Assembly (NCBI RefSeq): GCF_022827545.1
Contig: NZ_CP094669.1
Coordinates: forward strand, 5,573,001-5,637,000
Source: Hymenobacter tibetensis
GTDB taxonomy: Bacteria > Bacteroidota > Bacteroidia > Cytophagales > Hymenobacteraceae
Length of the DNA stretch: 64,000 nt
Direction: 5' to 3'
In this document: piece by piece, positions 51,106 through 58,641 of the stretch
Layout of the letters: each line of letters begins with the position of its first letter
Numbering within the stretch: position 1 is the first letter of the stretch
Translations under genes and position numbers: made by a program
The notes under the pieces: generated by a model
Told to the model about the DNA's origin: nothing
What the model saw: the letters and a program-made list of their open reading frames with translations, nothing else
Databases searched by the model: none

Positions 51106-51945
51106 ATGTCCTTTTCTACTTTGTTGGGCCGGCGCTGGATAGGCGGCGCGGCCATGCTGGCGCTCCTAAGCAGTTGCGAGCTATTGGAGTTCAACCCAAA
51201 TGCCCACAACGGCTCCGGCGACCAAACCGACCTTACGGCCAAAAACCTCGCCCGCCTGGCTGCCAATCCGCTGCCGCCCGGCGACACGCTCCGGTTTGTG
51301 TTCACCGGCGACTCGCAGCGCTTCTATGAGTACAATGAGCGGCTGGTGGCAAGCGTGAACCAGCAGCCCGGTATTTCGCTACTAGTCGTAGCCGGCGACA
51401 TTTCGGACTTCGGGATGGCTCGCGAAATGCGGCTGGTGGCCGAGCGCCTCAACAAGCTTAAGGTTCCGTACCTCACCGTCATCGGCAACCACGACCAGGT
51501 GGGCAATGGGCGGGAAGCATACCAGCACGTATTCGGGCCGTTGAACTACTCGTTTGTGTATGGCGAAACCAAGTTCACGTTCATCGACACCAATAGCCGC
51601 GAGTACAACTTCAACGGCCGCATACCCGACGTGCCCTGGCTACAACAGCAAGTGAGCAACTTGCAAGGGGCCAAACGGCAGGTGGTGATGTCGCACGTAC
51701 CGCCTCAGGATGATGATTTCGATAAGCAACTGACACCAGCCTACACTCGGGCGCTGGCTACGGCCCCCAAAATGGTCTTCGAGCTGAACGGGCACCGGCA
51801 TTCCTACAGCATCGGCCAGCCCTTCAACGATGGCGTGACGTACATCAATTCGCATGCTTTCGAGCGCGACCAATATGTAATTCTGACTGTCTGGAACGAC
51901 GCCAACGACCAGCCTAAGTTTCGCCTCAAAACCGTGACGTTCTGA
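51106..51945 (+). CDS. Calcineurin-like metallophosphoesterase lipoprotein
   Basis: A 279-aa protein from the ATG at 51106 with a lipoprotein signal (MSFSTLLGRRWIGGAAMLALLSSC). The metallophosphoesterase blocks are present in order: FTGDSQRF (GD), LLVVAGDISDFGM (GDxxD), VIGNHDQVG (GNHD), VMSHVPP (H) and LNGHRHSYS (GHxH). It should hydrolyse a phosphoester at the periplasmic side of the membrane or on the surface. Its stop codon overlaps the next gene's ATG by one base (TGATG), so the two are translationally coupled. Confidence 0.9.
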   Translation: MSFSTLLGRRWIGGAAMLALLSSCELLEFNPNAHNGSGDQTDLTAKNLARLAANPLPPGDTLRFVFTGDSQRFYEYNERLVASVNQQPGISLLVVAGDISDFGMAREMRLVAERLNKLKVPYLTVIGNHDQVGNGREAYQHVFGPLNYSFVYGETKFTFIDTNSREYNFNGRIPDVPWLQQQVSNLQGAKRQVVMSHVPPQDDDFDKQLTPAYTRALATAPKMVFELNGHRHSYSIGQPFNDGVTYINSHAFERDQYVILTVWNDANDQPKFRLKTVTF

Positions 51946-52574
51946 TGCGCCTACTCCTTACACTCGCATGCATAGGCGCCGTGGTACCAGCGCTAGGCCA
52001 AAATCTTCCCACTGCAGCTACTGCACCTAGTGCAGTTCCGGCGGCGCATCCGTGGTACCGACCCACCCACTTGGTGCTGCAAACCGCCGGTGGCATGGGC
52101 ATGGTGGCCGGCGGTGTGGGCTATACCCTGTTGCACGACCGGCTGGAAGCGGATGTGTTGGTGGGCTACGTGCCAGAAAAACACGCCGGCTCGACCCTCG
52201 GCGTAGGCACGTTCAAGGTATTGTACACGCCTTATTCGGTACGCCTGAATGACAAGCTGCAACTGCGGCCTCTCACGTTCGGGGTCTACGTGACGCATAC
52301 GCGGGGCGTCATCAACGATGGGGAGCCCAACCAGTATTACGATGGGTATTATTGGTTTTCGCGAAACACTCGGCTGGGTCCGTTGCTGGGCAGCCGCCTC
52401 ACCTACGGCTACAAATCGGTGGCGCACCCTGAGCGGCAGAAGCGCGTTTCCGCTTACTACGAGCTAGGTTCCAACGACTTGTACCTGGTGACGTACTTCA
52501 GCAACGCTAACCGCAAGGCTTTAAGCCCGATTGATATTCTCACGCTGGGTTTGGGCGTGAAGCTGGATTTCTGA
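51945..52574 (+). CDS. Probable outer-membrane beta-barrel protein
   Basis: A 209-aa protein beginning MRLLLTLACIGAVVPALGQNLP, a signal peptide with cleavage near ALGQ. The rest has alternating hydrophobic and polar strands with many aromatic residues (YVTHTRGVINDGEPNQYYDGYYWF), as in small barrels. The C-terminus GLGVKLDF ends in an aromatic residue, as outer-membrane proteins do. No family is recognised. It is coupled to the metallophosphoesterase (start within the TGATG overlap), so the two probably act in the same envelope process. Confidence 0.75.
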   Translation: MRLLLTLACIGAVVPALGQNLPTAATAPSAVPAAHPWYRPTHLVLQTAGGMGMVAGGVGYTLLHDRLEADVLVGYVPEKHAGSTLGVGTFKVLYTPYSVRLNDKLQLRPLTFGVYVTHTRGVINDGEPNQYYDGYYWFSRNTRLGPLLGSRLTYGYKSVAHPERQKRVSAYYELGSNDLYLVTYFSNANRKALSPIDILTLGLGVKLDF

Positions 52575-52608
52575 AGACAGGCACGGCCTTACTAAATGGG
52601 CTACGTGG

Positions 52609-53982
52609 CTATTCCTGACGGGCTAAATATTTCTCTCGGGCCTCGGCCAGCAGCCGCAGCACGGTGGCCCGTTGCCGAAGCAGGTTTTCCATGAGGGGGC
52701 GTTGTTGGCGAAACAAGCGCAGGGCCCGTACCCGGCGCACCCGGCTCGCTAGCTGATTCCAATACGACAAAGCGTAGAAACCCGTTAGGGGCAAACTCAG
52801 GGCGTAGAGGGTGGTCCAGCGCCAATCTTCAGTGAAGTGGTGGACCAGCGCAATCTGCAAGACATAGCCGATGCTAAAAGTCAGCATGCCCACCACCATC
52901 ATGATGGGCGCCACAAACTCCACCTCTTTGGTCGCGCGCTTGGCTACCACCGACGGCAGCTTGTACGGCAGGTAGTTGTTCACAGCGCCGTACAGATACA
53001 CCGGCAAGCCCAGCGCCAGCTTCACCACGGCCCGCAACGCCCGCTCCCCCCGCGTACGCCCCACCCGCTCCGACTCCAAGGCGTCGTCGGTGAGGCCCAG
53101 GCGCTGAAGTTCTGCTAAGTAGGCGCTTAAGTGTGCCCGTGCCTCGGTCAGGCGGCCAGGGTCGTGCTGGTCGAAATAAGCTACGGCTTGCAGCAAGGTG
53201 CGGCTAAGCTGGAAGTTATCGTAGAGGGTACGGGGGTCATCTTCAATGAGATGACCGGTGAAAGTGCGCTCCAATTGCTGCACCAGCTCGTCTTCGGCCG
53301 CGTCGCGCGTGATAACGAGGCGCTGCTCTAAGTGGCGGCGGAAGTCTTCGGTGAGCTGGTCGGCGGCGGCTAGGGGGTCCCGGTAGTATGCCTCGGCGTA
53401 GTCGGCCACCCGGATGGGCGGCGCTACGTTGATGAGCACGTCGGAGCGGAAATGCTGCGGGTCGAAGTAGTTGATACCCACCGGCAACAAGCGCAAGCCC
53501 AGCTTGAAATCGTGCCGGGCCTCGGCCCCCAGCGCAATGCGGGCCGCCCCGGTTTTAAGGGGCCGCAGGCGCCGCTCACTCACGCTGGTGCCTTCCGGAA
53601 AAATCATGACCGTGCCACCCTTGCCTAGGTAGTCATAGCACTTGCCAAACGTGGCCTCGTTCTGGGCGGCCATCTGCTCGTTCGTGACGGGAGCTCCATC
53701 GGTTTCCACATCCTGGCGGCGGTAGATGGGAATGGAATTGCCGGAAGTGAGAATAGCGCGCGAAATCGGGTTCTTGAAAAACGTGCTCTTTGCCAGAAAC
53801 GCAATGGATTCGCGCCGGTTGGCGGCCACTACTAGCGGGTCCATCAGGGTGTTGGGGTGGTTGCTGACCATGAGCAACGGCCCTGGGGTTTGCAGCCGGT
53901 CGCGGTGCCGGATTTCCAGGCGGCGAAAGAATACGCGCAGCGCCACCTGCACCAACGGCTTCATGACAGTATAGAAGAGCAT
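52609..53982 (-). CDS. Lysophospholipid acyltransferase (glycerol-3-phosphate acyltransferase family)
   Basis: A 457-aa membrane protein starting at the ATG 53982 (MLFYTVMKPLVQVALRVFFRRLEI). The PlsC domain (about 20-200) has the catalytic NHPNTLMDP (His-x4-Asp), the IPIYRRQ motif and FPEGTS. The C-terminal third has two or three membrane helices (LPVYLYGAVNNYLPYK, ivGMLTFSIGYVLQIALVHHF, TTLYALSLPLTGFYAL). It acylates glycerol phosphate or lysophospholipids. The start codon lies within the downstream arm of a long hairpin (53978-54043), which may reduce translation. It is convergent with the outer-membrane protein gene and follows the aromatic operon. Confidence 0.9.
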   Translation of the reverse strand: MLFYTVMKPLVQVALRVFFRRLEIRHRDRLQTPGPLLMVSNHPNTLMDPLVVAANRRESIAFLAKSTFFKNPISRAILTSGNSIPIYRRQDVETDGAPVTNEQMAAQNEATFGKCYDYLGKGGTVMIFPEGTSVSERRLRPLKTGAARIALGAEARHDFKLGLRLLPVGINYFDPQHFRSDVLINVAPPIRVADYAEAYYRDPLAAADQLTEDFRRHLEQRLVITRDAAEDELVQQLERTFTGHLIEDDPRTLYDNFQLSRTLLQAVAYFDQHDPGRLTEARAHLSAYLAELQRLGLTDDALESERVGRTRGERALRAVVKLALGLPVYLYGAVNNYLPYKLPSVVAKRATKEVEFVAPIMMVVGMLTFSIGYVLQIALVHHFTEDWRWTTLYALSLPLTGFYALSYWNQLASRVRRVRALRLFRQQRPLMENLLRQRATVLRLLAEAREKYLARQE

Positions 53983-54043
53983 AGACAGCAAGTACGGCGG
54001 AACTCGGATAACGACCAAGTTTGCCGTGCCTGCTGTCTATGCT
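53978..54043 (-). promoter_or_regulatory. Hairpin covering the acyltransferase start codon
   Basis: AGCATAGACAGCA at 53978-53990 pairs with TGCTGTCTATGCT at 54031-54043; the pairing extends to 21 nt per arm with two mismatches. On the minus strand the second arm contains the ATG at 53982. The folded RNA would hide the start. It lies 32 nt past the aromatic operon's last stop (54076), so it may also end that operon, though no U-tract follows. Confidence 0.55.
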
Positions 54044-54075
54044 TTTCGGGAGGCCTCGCCGAGCTACACCGTATG

Positions 54076-55155
54076 CTACGAGTTCATCACCTTGTTCTGG
54101 CGGTTGATGGACTCTAAATGCACCGCTTCGAGGTAGCTGTGCACGAACTCCGGCGAGATACCCACCTTCTCGGCTTGGCGCAGGCTGCGGTCCAGAATCT
54201 CGCTGTAGCGGTTGGTTTGCAGGATGGTGATGTCGTTGTCTTTCTTGTATTGTCCGATTTGCTGGGCTACGCCCATGCGGCGGCCGAGCAGCTGCATGAT
54301 TTCGGTGTCGAGCTGGTTGATTTGCTCGCGCAGGCCGGCTAGCGCGGTCTGGAATTCGCGCTGGTTGTTGGGCTCATGGCGCCATACCAAGTGCTCCAGC
54401 ATATCCTTGAGGGCGGCGGCGGTTACCTGCTGCTTGGCGTCGCTCCAGGCATTGTCTGGGTCGGGGTGCGACTCCAGCATCAGGCCGTCGAAATCCAGGT
54501 CAATGGACTGCTGAGCTACGGCGGCCAGGGTGTCGCGACGGCCGCAGATATGGCTAGGGTCGCAGATGATGGGCAGTTCCGGCATCCGGCGCTTCATCTC
54601 GATGGGCAAGTGCCACATGGGGGCGTTGCGGAAGTCGGTGTTGCCGTAGCTGGCGAAGCCGCGGTGAATCAAGCCCAGGTCTTTAAGGCCAGCCTTCGCC
54701 AAGCGCTCCACGGCACCCACCCACAGCTCCAGCTCCGGGTGAATCGGGTTTTTCACGAGCACTGGAATATCTACGCCCCGCAGCGCGTTGGCTATTTCCT
54801 GCACCGAGAACGGGTTGCCGGTGGTGCGGGCACCCACCCACAACACATCCACTTCGAACGCCAAACAATCCTCTACGTGCTTGGCCGTAGCTACTTCCAC
54901 GGCTACGGGCAGGCCCGTTACCTCTTTGGCTTTGCGCAGCCACGGCAGCCCTTTCGTACCGATGCCCTCGAACATGCCCGGCTTAGTCCGCGGCTTCCAG
55001 ATGCCGGCCCGCAGCATGTCTACCCGCCCCGTGGCAGCTAGTTCAATGGCGGAGGTTAGCAGTTGGTCTTCTGTTTCGGCGCTGCACGGCCCGGATATCA
55101 GCAGTTGCTTTTTGTCGATGCGCGCCGCTTTCGGCGTAGGAGCAGTTTGGTTCAT
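54076..55155 (-). CDS. Bifunctional DAHP synthase / chorismate mutase
   Basis: A 359-aa enzyme from the ATG at 55155 (MNQTAPTPKAARIDKKQLLISGPCSAETEDQLL). The first 260 residues are a DAHP synthase of the Kdo8P-related type (GPCSAET, AGIWKPRTKPGMFEGIG, RGFASYGN, PIICDPSHICGRRD). The last about 95 residues form a type II chorismate mutase (REQINQLDTEIMQLLGRRMGVAQQIGQYKKDN), which binds to and regulates the synthase in this kind of fusion. It catalyses the first step of aromatic synthesis and the chorismate-to-prephenate step. It is the last gene of the pheA-aminotransferase-tyrA operon, 70 nt after tyrA. Earlier in-frame codons (to 55449) lie inside tyrA. Confidence 0.95.
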   Translation of the reverse strand: MNQTAPTPKAARIDKKQLLISGPCSAETEDQLLTSAIELAATGRVDMLRAGIWKPRTKPGMFEGIGTKGLPWLRKAKEVTGLPVAVEVATAKHVEDCLAFEVDVLWVGARTTGNPFSVQEIANALRGVDIPVLVKNPIHPELELWVGAVERLAKAGLKDLGLIHRGFASYGNTDFRNAPMWHLPIEMKRRMPELPIICDPSHICGRRDTLAAVAQQSIDLDFDGLMLESHPDPDNAWSDAKQQVTAAALKDMLEHLVWRHEPNNQREFQTALAGLREQINQLDTEIMQLLGRRMGVAQQIGQYKKDNDITILQTNRYSEILDRSLRQAEKVGISPEFVHSYLEAVHLESINRQNKVMNS

Positions 55156-55225
55156 GGTATGAGGTACGTTTGTGATGTAGTGGATGTATGCTGCCGAGCC
55201 ACCATTTGGCAGTGCTTCGAATGGC

Positions 55226-56074
55226 TTATGAAATGATTTTGCGGATGTGGTTGGCTTGTTCAATGGAGTGCCGCAGCCCTTCGTAGTCTTCCTCGGCCAG
55301 CAGGCGGCGCAGTTCTTGGAGTTGCCGCAGGTGCTCGTCGAGCACATCCAGCACGTTGGTGCGGTTCTGGCGGAAGATGGGCACCCACATAGCGGGAGAG
55401 CTTTTCGCCAAGCGCACCGTCGATTCAAAACCGCCGCTAGCCAAATCAAAGATACGCTGCTCTTCTTTCTCTTTGTTTAACACCGTGAGAGCCAGCGCAA
55501 ACGAGGTAATGTGCGAGATGTGCGACACGTAGGCCGCGTGCAGGTCGTGGTCGGCGGCGTCGAGGTAGAGCAGGCGCATGGGCAACGCCCGAAACAGAGT
55601 TTCCACGGTTTGCACAGCATCCGGGTCGCTGCGCTGCGCATCACAGACCACCAAGGTTTTGCCGGCAAACAACTGCTGCACCGCGGCTTCGGGCCCCGAG
55701 TATTCGGTACCTGCCATGGGGTGAATGGCTACGAACCGCCCGCGGTGCGGATGGTCGGCTACGGCGGCCAGTAGCTTCTCCTTGGTAGAGCCAACGTCCA
55801 CCACCACCTGGCGGCTGGTAGCGGCATCGAGCACCTGAGGCAACACGCCGAGCATGGCATCCATAGGCACGGCCACTACCACTAAATCGGCGGCGGCCAC
55901 GGCCGTGGCCAGGTCGGTTTCAATTTCGTCGATCAAGCCTAGCTCCAATGCCCGGTGCGCGTGCTCTGTGCTGGCCTCCACCCCAATGAAGCGGGTAGCC
56001 AAGCCTTGCTGTCGGAGGCTCAGCGCCAACGAGCCGCCAATCAACCCGATGCCAATGATGGTTACTGTGGTCAT
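55226..56074 (-). CDS. tyrA: Prephenate dehydrogenase
   Basis: A 282-aa enzyme that oxidises prephenate to 4-hydroxyphenylpyruvate. The Rossmann motif is VTIIGIGLIGGSLALSLRQ at the very N-terminus. VVVDVGSTKEKLL and HPMAGTEYSGPEAA are typical, and the helical C-terminal domain includes DHDLHAAYVSHISHITSFALALT. I start at the ATG 56074, which puts GIGLIGG at residues 8-14. A second ATG at 56107 begins a 33-bp copy of the same start (MTTVTIIG) followed by LQD, giving an extra strand that does not fit the fold. It sits between the aminotransferase and DAHP synthase genes. Confidence 0.92.
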   Translation of the reverse strand: MTTVTIIGIGLIGGSLALSLRQQGLATRFIGVEASTEHAHRALELGLIDEIETDLATAVAAADLVVVAVPMDAMLGVLPQVLDAATSRQVVVDVGSTKEKLLAAVADHPHRGRFVAIHPMAGTEYSGPEAAVQQLFAGKTLVVCDAQRSDPDAVQTVETLFRALPMRLLYLDAADHDLHAAYVSHISHITSFALALTVLNKEKEEQRIFDLASGGFESTVRLAKSSPAMWVPIFRQNRTNVLDVLDEHLRQLQELRRLLAEEDYEGLRHSIEQANHIRKIIS

Positions 56075-56107
56075 GTCTTGTAGTCCGATGATGGTTACTG
56101 TCGTCAT
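56041..56107 (-). repeat. 33-bp tandem duplication at the tyrA start
   Basis: On the minus strand ATGACGACAGTAACCATCAT (from 56107) is repeated as ATGACCACAGTAACCATCAT (from 56074), exactly 33 nt apart. Both copies encode MTTVTII. The in-frame duplication gives two possible start codons, and only the downstream one leads directly into GIGLIGG. Confidence 0.85.
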
Positions 56108-56145
56108 GCCTCTTAGACACTAGATGTGTGGGAGGCCGTGGGGTG

Positions 56146-57318
56146 CTACACGTGTACTTTGCGCGCCGCCACTATGCGCTCCACGGCTTTGCGAAGCACG
56201 GCTTCGCTCTGGCACAAACTCACTCGAATGAACCCGTTGCCGTTGCTGCCAAAGATGCCGCCCGGGGTAATGAATACGCGCGCTTCCTGCAATAGCTCGT
56301 CGCTGAGGGCGTAGCCATCGGTGTAGGCTGGCGGCACGGCGGCCCACACAAACAAGCCGGTTTGGGTAGGGTCGGGCTCACAGCCCAGCAGGTGCAGCAA
56401 CTCGAACACCACCTTACGGCGGGCACCATACACGGCGTTCAGCTCCGCAAACCATTCTGCGCCTAGCCCCAGTGCCGCCACGGCCGCCTGCTGCACCGGC
56501 AGAAACATACCCGAATCCATGTTGCTCTTGAAGCGCAGGACCTCCCGCAGCCAGTCGGCGCGGCCGGCCAGCAAGCCCACGCGCCACCCGGCCATGTTGT
56601 GCGACTTGCTGAGCGAATTCAGTTCCAAGGCCACTTCCCGTGCGCCGGGCACCGCCAGCAAACTCATGGGATTGTCGTTGAGAATGAAGCTGTACGGGTT
56701 GTCGTGGATCAGCATAATGCTATGCTGCTGGGCAAAGGCCACCAGGCGCGCCAGGAAGGCAGCATCGGCGCGGGTGCCGGTGGGCATGTGAGGGTAGTTG
56801 ACCAGCATCATCTTCACCTTGGTCAAGTCCGAAGCGGCCAGGGCGTCGAGGTCGGGGAGCCAGCCGGCCGCTTCGGTCAGGTCGTACTCGCGGATGGTGG
56901 CGCCGCAGATTTCTGCTACGGCCCGGTAGGTGGGGTAACCCGGATTCGGAATCAACACCACGTCACCGGCTTCCAAGAATGTCATCCCGATGTGCATGAG
57001 GCCTTCCTTGGAACCCAGCAGCGGCAACACCTCGGTGGCGGGGTCTAGGGTCACGCCGTAGGCCCGGCTATACCACTCGGCCACGGCTGCTCGCAACGCC
57101 GGAATGCCCTGGTAGCTTTGATAGCCGTGCGTGGTAGGCAGGGCAGCCGAAGCAGTAAGGGCTGCCGTTACGCTCGGGTGCGGCGGCAAATCGGGGCTCC
57201 CAATACCCAGGTTGATGATGTCGGCGCCGGCTTGGTTGAGGGCCGCAATTTCGCGCAGCTTCTGCGAGAAGTAGTATTCACCGGTGTTGGCTAGGCGCTG
57301 AGCGGTTGAAACGTGCAT
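56146..57318 (-). CDS. Class I/II pyridoxal-phosphate aminotransferase
   Basis: A 390-aa aminotransferase, MHVSTAQRLANTGEYYFSQKLREIAALNQAGADIINLGIGSPDLPPH. The PLP lysine lies in LNSLSKSHNMAGWRVG, and NYPHMPTGT corresponds to the family's NPxxPTG. By context it transaminates prephenate, phenylpyruvate or hydroxyphenylpyruvate to the aromatic amino acid. By sequence it resembles the LL-DAP aminotransferase and aspartate aminotransferase branch. It is the second gene of the operon, after pheA (134-nt gap) and before tyrA (71-nt gap). Confidence 0.9.
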   Translation of the reverse strand: MHVSTAQRLANTGEYYFSQKLREIAALNQAGADIINLGIGSPDLPPHPSVTAALTASAALPTTHGYQSYQGIPALRAAVAEWYSRAYGVTLDPATEVLPLLGSKEGLMHIGMTFLEAGDVVLIPNPGYPTYRAVAEICGATIREYDLTEAAGWLPDLDALAASDLTKVKMMLVNYPHMPTGTRADAAFLARLVAFAQQHSIMLIHDNPYSFILNDNPMSLLAVPGAREVALELNSLSKSHNMAGWRVGLLAGRADWLREVLRFKSNMDSGMFLPVQQAAVAALGLGAEWFAELNAVYGARRKVVFELLHLLGCEPDPTQTGLFVWAAVPPAYTDGYALSDELLQEARVFITPGGIFGSNGNGFIRVSLCQSEAVLRKAVERIVAARKVHV

Positions 57319-57452
57319 GGCAGATTGGGACTGATTGGTTGCTGATGGTTGGGTTGTTAGTTGTTGGAAACTGTTGCCCTAGGTTCAAAAATTGACAATC
57401 AACTCAATGACCTAGCAATCAACACTCAGCGACCAACACTCGACATTACACA

Positions 57453-58283
57453 CTAGTAGTATTCGCCTCTCTGATAGGCACCCAGCACTTGCAGGTCGTC
57501 GGTGAGCAGGGTAAGTTCTTGCAGCAGCACCGGCAGCTGGCTGGCTTCCTCGAACTCGATATCGGCGTGGAAGTAGTACTGCCAGGTGCGGCCCGGCCGG
57601 GGGCACGACTGTAGTTTGGAGAGGTTGAAGTCGTGGCCAGCCACACAGGTCAGGACCCGGGCTAGGCTGCCGCGCTGGTGGTCGGTGTGGAAATATAGGG
57701 AGGCTTTGTTGGCCGAACTCGTGGACCGCTCGGGGTCTTGGCGCTCCAGCACCAAAAAGCGGGTGTAGTTTTCGGGGTCGGCGTGAATGTCGGGGGCCAG
57801 CACTTCCAGGCCGTAGAGGCGGGCGGCGGCTTCACCGGCCACGGCGGCAATACCGGTTTGGCTTCTTTCGCGCAAGTGCCGGGCGCTGAGGGCTGTATCG
57901 ACGGTTTCAACCAGCTGCCACGGATGCAGCGCCAGGAAATCGGCGCACTGCAACAAGGCCACGGGGTGTGAATGCACTTCTCTGATATCGGCTAGGGCCT
58001 GGCCAGGCAGGGCCAGCAGGTGCTGCCGGATGCGCAAGTAGACCTCACCCGTCACTTGCACCGCCGAGCGTTGCAGCAAACTGTAATTAGGTAGGATGCT
58101 ACCCGCAATGGAATTTTCGATGGCCATCAGCCCAGCGGCGGCGGCACCACTCGTCACCTGCCGCACCACTTCACTGAAGGTAGCGCACGGGGCAATGGCA
58201 GTTTCTGCACCGAAGTAGTGGCGGGCTGCCAGCTCGTGAAAGCTGCCCGCGTAACCCTGAATAGCAATGGCGGAAGAAGGCAT
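57453..58283 (-). CDS. pheA: Prephenate dehydratase
   Basis: A 276-aa enzyme converting prephenate to phenylpyruvate. The catalytic domain begins IAIQGYAGSFHELAARHYFG and contains GLMAIENSIAGSI and YTRFLVL (the TRF catalytic motif). The ACT domain at about 190-275 has GSLARVLTCVAGHDFNLSKLQSCPRPG. The Phe-binding ESRP motif of typical enzymes reads QSCP here, so feedback by Phe may be weaker. It has no fused chorismate mutase; that domain is on the DAHP synthase. It is the first gene of the operon and lies behind two attenuator modules (58344-58621). Confidence 0.95.
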   Translation of the reverse strand: MPSSAIAIQGYAGSFHELAARHYFGAETAIAPCATFSEVVRQVTSGAAAAGLMAIENSIAGSILPNYSLLQRSAVQVTGEVYLRIRQHLLALPGQALADIREVHSHPVALLQCADFLALHPWQLVETVDTALSARHLRERSQTGIAAVAGEAAARLYGLEVLAPDIHADPENYTRFLVLERQDPERSTSSANKASLYFHTDHQRGSLARVLTCVAGHDFNLSKLQSCPRPGRTWQYYFHADIEFEEASQLPVLLQELTLLTDDLQVLGAYQRGEYY

Positions 58284-58343
58284 TCGTACTGAAAAGAGAA
58301 GAGGATACTGATGTAAAGACTAGGCTACTACTGCTGAGCGGGC

Positions 58344-58373
58344 AAGAAAAAGGGCTCCGGTGTGCGGGGCCCT
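58344..58373 (-). terminator. Attenuator terminator 2 of the pheA operon
   Basis: On the minus strand AGGGC-CCCG pairs with CGG-GCCCT (one C-A mismatch) around a CACAC loop, and the sequence ends TTTTTCTTG. It lies 26 nt after the stop of leader peptide 2 and 60 nt before pheA. Confidence 0.65.
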
Positions 58374-58399
58374 GAGTTTGCGGTGGTGCGGAGCGTTGG

Positions 58400-58483
58400 T
58401 CAGCAGCGGCAAAAACGGGCCTGGTTCTTTGGATAAAAGAACAGGTAATAAAAAAAGCTAAAAAAGGAAGTGAAGGAGCGCAT
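58400..58483 (-). CDS. Leader peptide 2, Phe/Tyr-rich (27 aa)
   Basis: A 27-codon frame from the ATG at 58483 to TGA at 58402-58400. It begins MRSFTSFFSFFYYLFFY (residues 1-17) and ends PKNQARFCRC. It has 8 Phe and 3 Tyr in 27 residues, most within residues 4-17. Its core codes for FFSFFYY, where leader 1 has FFGFYY, and the underlying DNA (TTTTTT-GC-TTTT...TATTAC) is nearly the same. It lies just after terminator 1 and before terminator 2, and so repeats the leader module. Known attenuators use such codon runs to stall ribosomes when charged tRNA is short. The start lies 14 nt after the T-tract of terminator 1. Confidence 0.75.
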   Translation of the reverse strand: MRSFTSFFSFFYYLFFYPKNQARFCRC

Positions 58484-58496
58484 GCGGGAAAGACGT

Positions 58497-58528
58497 AAAA
58501 AAAGCGCCTCTCGAAGTCGAGAGGCGCT
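58497..58528 (-). terminator. Attenuator terminator 1 of the pheA operon
   Basis: AGCGCCTCTC and GAGAGGCGCT form a perfect 10-bp stem (loop GACTTC on the minus strand), followed by a T-tract of seven. It lies 39 nt past the stop of leader peptide 1. It is placed inside the operon leader, upstream of pheA, so it would cut off transcription unless a competing structure forms. Confidence 0.85.
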
Positions 58529-58583
58529 GGAGTTTTCGGTTGAAAAAGCTACACGGCGGCTACTCGACTACGCGGAGGCGTAG
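58515..58583 (-). promoter_or_regulatory. Competing RNA structures of attenuator 1
   Basis: Minus-strand segments: CTACGC (58583-58578) pairs with GCGTAG (58573-58568), forming hairpin 1:2 over the last Tyr codon and the stop of leader 1. The overlapping AGTCGAG (58569-58563) pairs with CTCGACT (58521-58515) in terminator 1, forming 2:3. A ribosome held on the Phe/Tyr run would cover the first segment, free the second, and break the terminator. This is the classic 1:2, 2:3, 3:4 order. Confidence 0.65.
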
Positions 58584-58621
58584 AAGTAATAAAAGCCAAA
58601 AAAGTAACGGTTCTGGTGCAT
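58568..58621 (-). CDS. Leader peptide 1, Phe/Tyr-rich (17 aa)
   Basis: An 18-codon frame from the ATG at 58621 to TAG at 58570-58568. It encodes MHQNRYFFGFYYFYASA, with 8 Phe/Tyr in residues 6-14 (only Gly9 breaks the run). Codons are TAC, TTT, TTT, GGC, TTT, TAT, TAC, TTC, TAC. It is immediately followed by competing hairpins and terminator 1. It opens the transcript of pheA, aminotransferase, tyrA and DAHP synthase-chorismate mutase, which make exactly these amino acids. The gene is too short to call by length alone. Composition, position and structure together make it convincing. Confidence 0.85.
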   Translation of the reverse strand: MHQNRYFFGFYYFYASA

Positions 58622-58641
58622 GTGCTGGTAGCTTAACGCTG

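Noticed and set aside
55156..55449. Longer DAHP synthase frame reaching to 55449
   Set aside because: It runs into the tyrA coding region in another frame. The ATG at 55155 gives a normal start.
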